A stretch of DNA of 64,000 nt from CAVQMC01 sp963713505 (lineage in GTDB: Bacteria > Bacteroidota > Ignavibacteria > Ignavibacteriales > Ignavibacteriaceae). Both the position numbers and the translations under genes were made by a program. Under the pieces are notes generated by a model. The model was given only the letters and a program-made list of their open reading frames with translations. It was not told where the DNA came from and made no database searches. The stretch's first letter is position 1. Every line of letters begins with the position of its first letter. Of the stretch, positions 28,484-37,868 are shown one piece after another. The stretch lies in the NCBI GenBank assembly GCA_963713505.1, contig CAVQMC010000007.1, positions 186,001-250,000 on the forward strand. Direction: 5' to 3'.

Positions 28484-31337
28484 ATGGCTAAAAATCAGAA
28501 ATACGTATACTTTTTTGGCGGCAAAAAAGCCGAAGGAAAAACTGAAATGAAAAATCTTTTGGGAGGAAAAGGAGCCAACTTGGCAGAGATGGTAAATATT
28601 GGAATGCCCGTTCCTTCCGGATTTACAATAACAACTGATGTTTGTACATATTATTATAATAACAACAATAAATATCCAAAAGAATTAAAGACCAGGTTCT
28701 TAAAGCATTGAAAAAAGTTGAACAATCAATGAATGCTAAATTCGGCGATGCTGAAAATCCGCTTTTAGTTTCTGTAAGAAGCGGCGCTAGAGCTTCAATG
28801 CCCGGAATGATGGATACAATTTTAAACCTTGGTTTAAATGATGAAACCGTTAAAGGATTAATAGAAAAAACACAACAATCCTAGATTTGCTTATGATTCA
28901 TACAGAAGATTTGTTCAAATGTACGGCGATGTTGTTTTGGGATTAAAACCAATCGATAAACATGAAGAAGATCCTTTTGAAGTTATAATTGATAAGAAGA
29001 AAGAACAATTCGGATTTCAACTTGATACAGAATTAAATGCTGATCATTTAAAGGAATTGGTTGAAGAATTTAAAGTTGCTATAAAAGAAAAAACAGGACA
29101 TGATTTCCCGACTGATCCTATGGAGCAGCTGTGGGGAGCAATCGGTGCAGTATTTGGTTCATGGATGAATGACAGAGCAATTGTTTACAGAAAATTAAAT
29201 AATATCCCGGCTGAATGGGGAACTGCTGTAAATGTACAGTCAATGGTTTTCGGAAATATGGGCGAAGATTCCGGAACAGGTGTTGCATTTACACGTGATC
29301 CTGCTACCGGAGAAAATGTTTTTTACGGTGAATATCTTTTTAATGCTCAAGGTGAAGATGTAGTTGCCGGAATCAGAACCCCGCTTCCGATTAAAAAATT
29401 AAATACCGAAAGTCCGGAAATTTATAAACAACTCGAAACAATCAGAAAAAATCTTGAAAAACATTATAAAGATATGATGGATATTGAGTTTACAATTCAG
29501 CAGGGTAAACTTTGGATGCTTCAATGCCGTGTTGGAAAAAGAACAGGTTTTGCAGCAATTAAAATGGCTGTTGATATGGTTAAAGAAAAATTGATATCTA
29601 AAGAAGATGCAATCAGCAGAATTGAACCGAATCAGTTAAATCAATTATTAAGACCGATCTTCGATCTTGATCAAAAAAGAAATGCAATTGATGACGGCAG
29701 ATTATTGGCAAAAGGATTGAATGCCGGTCCGGGTGCAGCTTCCGGTAAAGTTGCATTAAGTGCTCAGGATGCCGATGAAATGGCTAAAAGCGGTGAACCT
29801 GTTATCTTAGTTAGAATTGAAACTTCTCCTGAAGATATTAAAGGAATGAGTGCTTCCGAAGGTATTCTTACTGCAAGAGGCGGAATGACTTCTCACGCAG
29901 CTTTAGTTGCAAGACAAATGGGAAAAGTTTGTGTTGCGGGATGCAGTGCTTTGAAAATAAATTACAGAGACAGAGAAATCCGTGTTGAAGGTAAAAGATA
30001 TAGTTGTTAAAGAAGGCGATTATATCTCAATAGACGGAACAACCGGTGAAGTAATTGAAGGTAAATTAGAAACCAAGCCGTCAGAAGTTATTCAAGTTTT
30101 AATTGGAAAAACTTTAGATCCATCCGAATCATCTGTATTTCAAACTTATGACAGTTTAATGAAATGGGCTGATAAATTAAGAAGACTAAAAATTAGAACA
30201 AATGCAGATCAGCCTGATCAATCTTCAAACGCAATTGCATTCGGAGCTGAAGGAATCGGACTTTGCAGAACTGAACATATGTTCTTCGGCGGTGAAAGGA
30301 TTATGTCGGTTAGAAAAATGATTGTTTCCGAAACTCAAGAAGCAAGAAAAGAAGCTTTAGCAGAATTACTTCCTCTGCAGAGAGAAGACTTTGAAGGTAT
30401 ATTCGAAGTGATGGAAGGAAGACCGGTTACAATAAGGACATTAGATCCTCCTTTGCATGAATTCTTACCTCACTCTGAAGCAGAAATTAATGAATTGGCA
30501 AATAGACTAAGTATTTCCGTTGAAAAACTTAAACAAAAAATTGAAAGTTTAAGTGAATTTAATCCAATGCTTGGTTTCAGAGGATGCCGTTTAGGAGTGG
30601 TTTATCCTGAAATTACAGAAATGCAGGTAAGAGCAATAATGGAAGCCGCATGCAATGTAGCAGCTAAAGGAATAAAGGTTAAACCTGAAATTATGATTCC
30701 TTTAGTCGGACATATAAACGAATTCAAACTGCAGGAAGAAATTACGCGCAGAGTTGCAAAAGAAGTAATTGAAGAAAAAGGACAAAAAATTAATTACTTG
30801 GTTGGTACAATGATAGAATTACCAAGAGCAGCTTTAACTGCTGACGAAATTGCATCAAGAGCTGAATTTTTCAGTTTTGGTACCAACGATTTAACACAAA
30901 CAACTTTTGGTTTATCAAGAGATGATGCAGGAAAATTCCTTCCATTGTATGTGCAAAATGATATATTGGCTGTAGATCCGTTTGAAGTACTGGATAGAGA
31001 AGGTGTTGGTCAGCTTGTTAAAATGGGAACAGAAAAAGGACGTTCAACAAGACCAAATTTAAAAGTTGGAATATGCGGAGAGCACGGCGGCGAACCGTCA
31101 TCAGTTGAATTCTGTCATACAATTGGTCTTGATTATGTAAGTTGTTCACCTTTTAGGGTGCCGATTGCAAGATTAGCTGCAGCAAGAGCAGTCGTTAAAG
31201 AAACTGCAGATAAAAAATCAAAATCAAAACCGGCTTCCAAAAGAAAATCTGTTGTTAAGAGCAAAACTTCTTCAGCAAAAAAGAAAACAACAGCTAAAAA
31301 ATCAGAGAAGAAAAAATCTTCATCTAAAAAAAGATAA
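28484..31337 (+). CDS. ppdK: pyruvate, phosphate dikinase with a lysine-rich C-terminal tail, three frameshifts
   Basis: PPDK interconverts pyruvate, ATP and phosphate with phosphoenolpyruvate. After an AGGAGGT-like site the protein opens KYVYFFGGKKAEGK, then GGKGANLAEM; the frame loses one base near 28688, gains one near 28876 and one near 29990. Across these breaks it reads LVSVRSGARASMPGMMDTI, NPRFAYDSYRRFVQMYGDV, the phosphohistidine site GGMTSHAALVARQMGK and the PEP-binding GICGEHGGEPSSV. Repaired length is about 950 residues. The last 45 residues are almost wholly Lys, Ser, Ala and Thr, resembling a histone H1 tail, beyond the normal family end. Monocistronic, followed by a hairpin. Confidence 0.93.
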
Positions 31338-31352
31338 GTAAATAACAAAACG

Positions 31353-31376
31353 GGAGAGAGTTAAATTACTCTCTCC
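31353..31376 (+). terminator. hairpin after ppdK
   Basis: A perfect 9-bp stem GGAGAGAGT/ACTCTCTCC with a six-base loop lies 15 bases after the stop. A five-T run begins only 8 bases past the stem, so termination may be partial, allowing read-through into queA. Confidence 0.65.
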
Positions 31377-31417
31377 AGGTATTTTTAAATAATTTAAATA
31401 AAGACAGGTAACGCATA

Positions 31418-32452
31418 ATGAAATTATCAGATTTCAAATATAATCTGCCTAAAACAGCTATCGCAAAATACCCTGTAACACCAAGGGATAAAGCTAAACT
31501 GATGGTATTAAATAGGGAAACGAAAGAGATCGAAAATAAAAAGTTCACTGATATTGTGAATTATATGGAAGAAGGCGATGTTTTAGTTGTAAATGAAACC
31601 AGAGTTTTTCAGGCAAGGTTATATGGAAAAAAAGAAAAAACAAATGCTAAGATCGAGGTATTTCTTTTAAGAGAATTAAATGCCGAAGAATGTATTTGGG
31701 ATGTAATTGTGGATCCGGCAAGAAAAGTTAGGATAGGTAATAAAATTTATTTTAACGATAAATTATGGTGCGAAGTAATTGATAATACAACTTCACGCGG
31801 AAGAACTGTTAGATTTAATCAGCCGGGTAATGTATTTAAAGCTGTAGAAAAAATTGGTTTAACTCCGCTTCCTCCTTATATTAAAAGAGAACCGGAACCG
31901 GAAGATAAAGAAAATTATCAGACAGTTTATGCAAAAGTTGACGGTGCGGTTGCAGCTCCTACAGCCGGTTTGCATTTTACACCAAAGCTTCTTCAAAAAA
32001 TAGAAAAGAAAAAAGTTAAAGTTATCCCGATTATTCTTCATATTGGTTTAGGAACTTTTAGACCTGTAGAAGTGGAAGATCTTACTAAACATAAAATGGA
32101 TTCTGAATATTATCAAATTACTGCCGAGTCTGCTGAATTAATTAATAAGGCGATGAAAAACAAGCATAATGTCTTTGTAGTTGGAACAAGCACGGCCAGA
32201 GCTTTGGAAACCAGTGTAACTGCAGACGGAAATGTAAAAGCTGCCAGCGGCTGGACAGATAAATTCATTTATCCGCCTTACGAATTTAAAATAGTCGACA
32301 GATTAATTACAAATTTTCATCAGTCGGAATCAACCTTACTAATGCTTGTAAGTGCTTTTGCAGATACCGATTTAATAATGAAAGCATACAAAAAAGCACT
32401 TAAAGATAAATACAGGTTTTTAAGTTACGGCGATGCGATGCTGATAAAATGA
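31418..32452 (+). CDS. queA: S-adenosylmethionine:tRNA ribosyltransferase-isomerase
   Basis: A 344-residue enzyme that moves the ribosyl group of SAM to preQ1 in tRNA, giving epoxyqueuosine. MKLSDFKYNLPKTAIAKYP is the standard opening, followed by LVVNETRVFQARL, APTAGLHFT and HIGLGTFRPV, then LITNFHQSESTLLMLV near the end. It works downstream of queC and queF, encoded 16 kb away. The last four bases (ATGA) overlap the start of ispD, indicating coupled translation. Confidence 0.97.
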   Translation: MKLSDFKYNLPKTAIAKYPVTPRDKAKLMVLNRETKEIENKKFTDIVNYMEEGDVLVVNETRVFQARLYGKKEKTNAKIEVFLLRELNAEECIWDVIVDPARKVRIGNKIYFNDKLWCEVIDNTTSRGRTVRFNQPGNVFKAVEKIGLTPLPPYIKREPEPEDKENYQTVYAKVDGAVAAPTAGLHFTPKLLQKIEKKKVKVIPIILHIGLGTFRPVEVEDLTKHKMDSEYYQITAESAELINKAMKNKHNVFVVGTSTARALETSVTADGNVKAASGWTDKFIYPPYEFKIVDRLITNFHQSESTLLMLVSAFADTDLIMKAYKKALKDKYRFLSYGDAMLIK

Positions 32453-33126
32453 GTATTTATGCAATTATTCCTGCCGGAGGAAAAGGTACAAGGAGCGGAT
32501 TTTCCGCTCCTAAACAATATCTTAAATTTAACAACAAGGAGTTAATTGTCTATACACTTCAAATTTTTCAGAAAAATAAAAATGTTGATGAAATTGCTTT
32601 AACTGTTCATCCGGACTATTTTGGATTAATTAATAATCTGAAAAAGAAATATAAAATTTCCAAACTTAAAACTATTACTTCTTCCGGAAGAGAAAGACAA
32701 GATTCAGTTTATAATGCTTTGCAAAAAATCGAAGCAGAAAAAAACGACCTAGTAATTGTACATGATGCTGCCCGTCCGCTTTTATCTCAAGAAATATTAA
32801 ATGATTCTATTGATACGGCAAAAAAGAAAGGCAATGCTTTAGTTTGTATAAAAGCGCGCGACACTTTAGTAAAAGGAAAGAAGACGGTTTATTCATATAT
32901 AGATAGAAAAGAAGTTTATTACGTTCAAACCCCACAGATATTTAAATTTTCAGATTTAAAAACTGCAATGGATAAAGCAAAAAAAGATAATTTTTACGGA
33001 ACCGACGAATCTATGCTGATAAAAAGATTGGGCAAGAAAATAAATATTGTGGAAGGTTCATCTATCAATTTTAAAGTAACAAATAAAAGTGATATTGAAC
33101 TGCTTAAAAAAATCCTTACGAAATAA
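32449..33126 (+). CDS. ispD: 2-C-methyl-D-erythritol 4-phosphate cytidylyltransferase
   Basis: A 225-residue MEP-pathway enzyme that couples CTP to methylerythritol phosphate for isoprenoid synthesis. The nucleotide-binding IPAGGKGTRSG is at residues 6-16, with SSGRERQDSVYNAL, VHDAARPLLS and ARDTLVKG following, all typical. It overlaps queA by four bases. The neighbouring MEP gene ispF is not beside it. Confidence 0.95.
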   Translation: MSIYAIIPAGGKGTRSGFSAPKQYLKFNNKELIVYTLQIFQKNKNVDEIALTVHPDYFGLINNLKKKYKISKLKTITSSGRERQDSVYNALQKIEAEKNDLVIVHDAARPLLSQEILNDSIDTAKKKGNALVCIKARDTLVKGKKTVYSYIDRKEVYYVQTPQIFKFSDLKTAMDKAKKDNFYGTDESMLIKRLGKKINIVEGSSINFKVTNKSDIELLKKILTK

Positions 33127-33186
33127 AAATCATATCAAATCTGCATATTTACCATTTACAACAGAAATCAAATCATCCGGGTTTAA

Positions 33187-33597
33187 TTAAATCTGCATTC
33201 CCCTAATTCCTGCACTCACATAAATTTTATCAAAAAGCAGTGCTGTTTCATCAATATAAGTTGGAAATGATTTTTTCATCCCGATCGGAGAACAGCCGCC
33301 CCTAATATATCCGGAAACATTTAAAAGATCTTTAACTTTTATCATTTCAATTTTTTTGTTACCGCTTTCATTTGCAGCTTTTTTTAAATCTAGTTCTGTG
33401 GAAACAGGGATACAGAAAATATTTATTCCATTTTTATCACCATTTGCAACTAGAGTTTTAAAAACAGTATCTTCTTCGACTCCAATTTTATTTGCAACAG
33501 TTGCACCGCTTAAATCGTTTTCATCTACCTCATATTCATAAGTTGTGTGAAGAATATTTTTTGATTCTAATATTCTTACAGCATTTGTTTTAGACAT
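33187..33597 (-). CDS. ybaK: YbaK/EbsC-type aminoacyl-tRNA deacylase, cut short by an in-frame stop
   Basis: The protein matches the YbaK family, which hydrolyses Cys-tRNA(Pro). It has the substrate-pocket GYIRGGCSPIGMKKSFPTYID and VFKTLVANGD. It stops after IRGMQI at 136 residues, but the same frame continues past the TAA at 33187-33189 with LNPDDLISVVNGKYADLI to a TGA at 33130, giving 155 residues, the usual length. A Glu codon (GAA) changed to TAA by one substitution would explain it. The start overlaps the upstream ABC ATPase gene by 8 bases. Activity without the last 19 residues is uncertain. Confidence 0.85.
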   Translation of the reverse strand: MSKTNAVRILESKNILHTTYEYEVDENDLSGATVANKIGVEEDTVFKTLVANGDKNGINIFCIPVSTELDLKKAANESGNKKIEMIKVKDLLNVSGYIRGGCSPIGMKKSFPTYIDETALLFDKIYVSAGIRGMQI

Positions 33598-34375
33598 TTA
33601 AATTTTTACCGGAAAGTTTTATGTTCGCAAGAAATTCTTCATAAGTTAAATTATAATTTTCTGCTTTAAGTAAAAATTTTGTGTAAGGGTTCTCAGGCGA
33701 GTTGAAAATTTTTTCATTTTCACCGGATTCAACGATTTCTCCATTGTAAAGAATTATTATTTTATCACAAAGTTTGCGGAGAGCCTTTAAATTATGAGCT
33801 ATGCAGATTAAAGTAATATTGAATTCTTTGTTTAAATATTTAAATAATTCCAAGAAATTTATTTGCGATTCAATATCCTGTGCGGAAAAAGGTTCATCAA
33901 GAATTAATAATTCCGGTTCAACCGCCAAAAGTCTTGCTAGAGCAGCTCTCTGTTGTTCGCCTCCGCTTAATTGAAATCCTTTTCTTTTCCAGAGTTTTTC
34001 TGGAAAATCTACCGAATCAAAAATTAATTTCTTTTCAACTTGAATTTCATTTGAATTGCCAAGTCTTATTTTTAATGCTTCTTCGACAATCGTTTCGATA
34101 TCTCTAAAAGGATTTAAAATTTCTCCGTTGTTTTGAAATAAAATTTGAACAGGTGAACTTTTTTTAGATTTCCAATTCTTCTGCCAATTAAAAATTACTT
34201 CGCCGGAGTCAGGCTGAATAATTCCTGATATAATTTTTGCTAAAGTTGTTTTTCCGCTTCCAGATTCTCCTGAAATTCCAAGAATGTTTCCTTGTTCCAA
34301 TTCAAAAGAAATATTCTTTAAAATGTTTTTCTCTTTGACTGAGTAAGAAATATTTTTCAGTTCTAAAATTTTCAT
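33590..34375 (-). CDS. peptide/nickel-type ABC transporter ATPase (OppF/DppF-like)
   Basis: A 261-residue ATP-binding subunit. Walker A is SGESGSGKTTL (about 34-44), the Q-loop is ILFQNNGEILNPF, the signature is QLSGGEQQRAAL, and Walker B is LLILDEPFSAQD. The C-terminal GENEKIFNSPENPYTKFLL is the short tail typical of Opp/Dpp ATPases. Its ATG overlaps the repaired stop of the preceding ATPase gene (ATGA), and it pairs with it as the second ATPase of the importer encoded at 35220-39152. Confidence 0.9.
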   Translation of the reverse strand: MKILELKNISYSVKEKNILKNISFELEQGNILGISGESGSGKTTLAKIISGIIQPDSGEVIFNWQKNWKSKKSSPVQILFQNNGEILNPFRDIETIVEEALKIRLGNSNEIQVEKKLIFDSVDFPEKLWKRKGFQLSGGEQQRAALARLLAVEPELLILDEPFSAQDIESQINFLELFKYLNKEFNITLICIAHNLKALRKLCDKIIILYNGEIVESGENEKIFNSPENPYTKFLLKAENYNLTYEEFLANIKLSGKNLNV

Positions 34376-35130
34376 TTTGATAATTTATCCAATGCAGTTA
34401 AAACAGCTTTTAGTTTATTATTATCATTGTTCTTTAAAAAACTCATCAACCGGTAGAAAATCGGTTAATGTTTTGTTTGACAGCAAAGCCACGTTATCGC
34501 TTACTTCTTTAGTAAAAAATAAATCCTGGGTTACTAGCAAAACCGAGTTGTTTTCTTTTTTGATAAATTCTTTCAACTTTAACAAAAATAAATTTGCAAT
34601 CGGTGCATCAATTCCTGAAGTCGGTTCATCTAAAATTAGTAATTTGGGATAACTTAAAAGTGCAAGAACAAAACTTAATCTTTGTGCCATTCCTCCGCTT
34701 AATTCATAAGAATGATATTTTGATAATTTTTCATATTCGGGAAGTAAAAAGTATTCTAAGAAGTCTATCAACTTCGGAAAAATCTTTTGTTAATTTTTTA
34801 AAATAATATTCAAGCTTTTTTAAAGGATTAAAACTGCCGATAGCATCCTGAAAAACATATCTTATTTCCGTGTTCCTAAAATTTTGCAATTCGCTCTTGT
34901 TTAGTTTTAAAATGTCTTCTTCCGTTAAAAAGAATCTCTCCCTTTATTTCATAGAATTCATCGTCAAGTAAATTCGAAATCGATTTAATTAATGTTGATT
35001 TCCCACTTCCGTTCTTACCTAATATTGTATAAATTTTGTTAGGAGGAATTTTAAAATTTATATTTTTCAATATTTCGGAGTTGACTTTCCCGCTTTTTAG
35101 TACAAGGTTTATTACTTTTACTTCTAACAT
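34372..35130 (-). CDS. peptide/nickel-type ABC transporter ATPase (OppD/DppD-like), three frameshifts
   Basis: The first frame has Walker A ILGKNGSGKSTLI and reaches GEILFNG. Extra bases near 34920, 34760 and 34429 break the gene. Read through, it continues EDILKLNKSELQNF, YVFQDAIGSFNPLKKL (Q-loop), LLEYFLLPEYEKL, the signature YELSGGMAQRLSF, Walker B LLILDEPTSGID, and ends LKAVLTALDKLSK with a TGA that overlaps the ATG of the next gene. The recovered ATGA overlap and 251-residue length support the repair. It is the first gene of the minus-strand operon and divergent from the binding protein. Confidence 0.85.
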
Positions 35131-35219
35131 TAAAATTTTATTGCTCTTTTGTATTTGCGGAGTAAATTAATAAATTAACTTCATATAAATTAATAAAATA
35201 TTAAATGGAATTATAAATT

Positions 35220-36878
35220 ATGAAGAAGAATCTTACGGCAATAATTCTGATAATTCTTTCATTTACTTTTTATTCCTGTCAAACCGGTTCAGATAAAAAA
35301 ACAAACAATGTCGTTGTCGGTATTCCTTCCGATGTTGAATCATTCAATCCTTTATATGCTTTCAGTGTTGACGAGGGAAATATTTCCGATCTGCTTTATT
35401 TAGGTTTAGTTCAGTTTGATTGGAACAGTCAAAAAGGAGACTTAAAAGCCGAACCAATGCTCGCAAAAAAATGGGAATGGGCAAGTGATTCTTCTTATAT
35501 AATTTTTTATTTAAGGGATGATGTAAACTGGACGGACGGAGTTAAATTCAATGCTGAAGATGTTGTCTTTTCTTTTGATGTTTATTCCGATCCGGATGCC
35601 GATAGCAGATTGTATGGTTCATTTAAAGATTTTTATGTAGATAGCTCAGATCATATTGATATTAAGAAAACTTTTGAAGTTATAAATCCTTATGAAATAA
35701 AAATAAAATTTCCCCCGCATTCATTTCCCAAATTATATGAACTAGTATTTCCATTAATTCCAAAGCATATTTTTGAAAAAATTAATAGAAAAGATCTTTT
35801 CACTTCTAATGAAAATTTTAATCCTGTCGGCAACGGACCCTTCATGCTTGAAAAATGGGATAAAAATCAATCAATAATATTAAAGCAGAATAAAAACTCT
35901 TTTTTATATAATAAAGGCGGAATATCCAAATTAATATTTAAAGTTGTGCCGGATTATTATTCCAGAATAACTCAATTGAAAAAAGGTGAAATTGATATTA
36001 TGGAATTAATTAAACCGGATGATGTCTCGGATTTAAGGAAAAATTCTGATCTAACTTTAATTCCTATTAAAGGAAGAGAATATGATTATATCGGCTGGAA
36101 TAATATTGATCCGGATATTTATAGTAAATCTAAAAAGCTTGTGCCGAATAATTTGTTTGGAAGTGCCAAAGTTAGAAGAGCTTTAACTTACGCAATAAAC
36201 AGAAAAGAAATTGTAAATGAATTTCTTCACGGATATGGTCAGCTATCTGTCGGACCGGTTTCACCAATTTTTAATCAATCTGTAGATTCATCTTTAAAAC
36301 CGTATGAATACAATGTTGAAAAAGCTAAAGAATTATTAAGTGATGACGGATGGAAAGATAAGGACAACGACGGTATTTTAGAAAAAGGAAATACAAAGTT
36401 TAAATTTACTCTTTATATTCCGGGAGGCAATCCAAGAAGAAATTATGCATCAACTGTTGTAAAAAATAATTTAAAAGCAGTTGGAATTGATATGGAGATT
36501 CAAACTTTGGAACTTGGAGTTTTAATAGATAGAATGAATGCAAAATCTCTCAATGCGTGGATGATCGGGTGGTTCACTCCGATTCCGATTGATTTAAAAG
36601 TTTCATGGTATTCCGATATTGAACGCACGCCTTTCAATTTTGTAAGTTATCAAAATAAAAAAGCCGATGAAATTTTGGACGAGATAGAAAATAGGAATTC
36701 ACAACAAACTATTAATGATCTATACAGACAATTTCAAGAATTAATTCACAAAGATGAACCTGTAACATTTCTTTATTGGATTGACAACTTAACAGCTTAC
36801 AATAATAAAATAAAAAATATTCATATTACTCCGCTTGGAGTTGTTCATCATTGCTGGGATTGGACAATTTCGAAATAA
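35220..36878 (+). CDS. extracellular solute-binding lipoprotein, family 5 (OppA/DppA-like)
   Basis: A 552-residue lipoprotein: the signal peptide ends in LSFTFYSC, with Cys20 as the lipidation site. The mature part matches SBP family 5: VVVGIPSDVESFNPLYAF, then WTDGVKFNAEDVVFSFD, RRALTYAINRKEIVNEFLHG and KAKELLSDDGWKDKDNDG. It would capture peptides or a similar solute in the periplasm for the OppBC-type permease encoded next, four bases downstream. The 89-base gap to the divergent ATPase operon must hold both promoters. Confidence 0.92.
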   Translation: MKKNLTAIILIILSFTFYSCQTGSDKKTNNVVVGIPSDVESFNPLYAFSVDEGNISDLLYLGLVQFDWNSQKGDLKAEPMLAKKWEWASDSSYIIFYLRDDVNWTDGVKFNAEDVVFSFDVYSDPDADSRLYGSFKDFYVDSSDHIDIKKTFEVINPYEIKIKFPPHSFPKLYELVFPLIPKHIFEKINRKDLFTSNENFNPVGNGPFMLEKWDKNQSIILKQNKNSFLYNKGGISKLIFKVVPDYYSRITQLKKGEIDIMELIKPDDVSDLRKNSDLTLIPIKGREYDYIGWNNIDPDIYSKSKKLVPNNLFGSAKVRRALTYAINRKEIVNEFLHGYGQLSVGPVSPIFNQSVDSSLKPYEYNVEKAKELLSDDGWKDKDNDGILEKGNTKFKFTLYIPGGNPRRNYASTVVKNNLKAVGIDMEIQTLELGVLIDRMNAKSLNAWMIGWFTPIPIDLKVSWYSDIERTPFNFVSYQNKKADEILDEIENRNSQQTINDLYRQFQELIHKDEPVTFLYWIDNLTAYNNKIKNIHITPLGVVHHCWDWTISK

Positions 36879-36881
36879 TAT

Positions 36882-37868
36882 ATGAAAGCTCAAATAATTA
36901 AAAATTTATTTAAGCGAATTATTTCTTCAATAGTTGTATTGTTTCTGCTTGTTACTTTCGTTTTTATTTTGACCAGAATATCTCCAGGCGATCCGACGCA
37001 AAAATTTGTTTCACCGAATTTCAATCCTAAATTATCAGAAAAAGTAAAAGAATCATTTAAATTAGATAAACCTGTTAGTGAGCAGTATTTAAGTTTTATA
37101 GAAAATGCTGCGGAAGGAAATTTAGGAGTTTCATATAATTATAGAATGCCCGTAGTTTCCGTTATATTCGATTATTTACCGTTTACGTTAATTTTTTCCG
37201 GATTGAGTTTTATAATTCAAATTGTTTTTGGATTTTATTTGGCAATTTATTCTGTAAAAAAAATAAACGGCAAACTGGATAAGTTTTTAAATAAATCTTC
37301 AATCGCTGTTTATGCTACTCCTGCGTTTGTTCTAGGAGTGTTTTTAATTTATTTATTCTCTTTAAAATTAAATTTATTCCCTTCCTCGGGATTATCTTCA
37401 ATTGATTCCAGCGATTTAAATTTCCTTGAAAAACTTGGTGATTATTTAAAACATCTTGTACTTCCTCTTATAACTTTGTCTTTAGGCGGAATTGCAATCT
37501 ACTACAAATATTTAAGAGATAATCTGGAAGATATTTATAATAAGCAGTTTATTTTGAATTTAAGATCTTACGGGTTTGATGAAAAAGAAATTTTAAGAAA
37601 ACATATTATTCCAAATGCTGTAAATCCGGTAATTTCAGTTGCCGGAGTTGAACTTGGAATTTTATTAAGCGGAGCCTTAATCACAGAAGTTATTTTCGGT
37701 TTGCCCGGAATGGGAAGATTAACAATTGAAGCAATACTTTCCAGAGATTATCCGCTTGTAGTCGGTTGTACTTTAACCGCCGGAGTTTTAATGATAATTA
37801 CAAATTTTATAGCAGATCTTGTGCGAATAAAAATAGATAAAAGGCATCTAAAAGAGGCAACTGGGTAA
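36882..37868 (+). CDS. ABC transporter permease, OppB/DppB-like
   Basis: A 328-residue inner-membrane permease with about six membrane segments. The N-terminal FLLVTFVFILTRISPGDP is the hallmark of the DppB family, and the cytoplasmic EAA loop lies in LRSYGFDEKEILRKHIIPNAVNPV. LSGALITEVIFGLPGMGRL near the C-terminus is also standard. It follows the binding protein by 3 bases and directly abuts the second permease. Confidence 0.93.
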   Translation: MKAQIIKNLFKRIISSIVVLFLLVTFVFILTRISPGDPTQKFVSPNFNPKLSEKVKESFKLDKPVSEQYLSFIENAAEGNLGVSYNYRMPVVSVIFDYLPFTLIFSGLSFIIQIVFGFYLAIYSVKKINGKLDKFLNKSSIAVYATPAFVLGVFLIYLFSLKLNLFPSSGLSSIDSSDLNFLEKLGDYLKHLVLPLITLSLGGIAIYYKYLRDNLEDIYNKQFILNLRSYGFDEKEILRKHIIPNAVNPVISVAGVELGILLSGALITEVIFGLPGMGRLTIEAILSRDYPLVVGCTLTAGVLMIITNFIADLVRIKIDKRHLKEATG

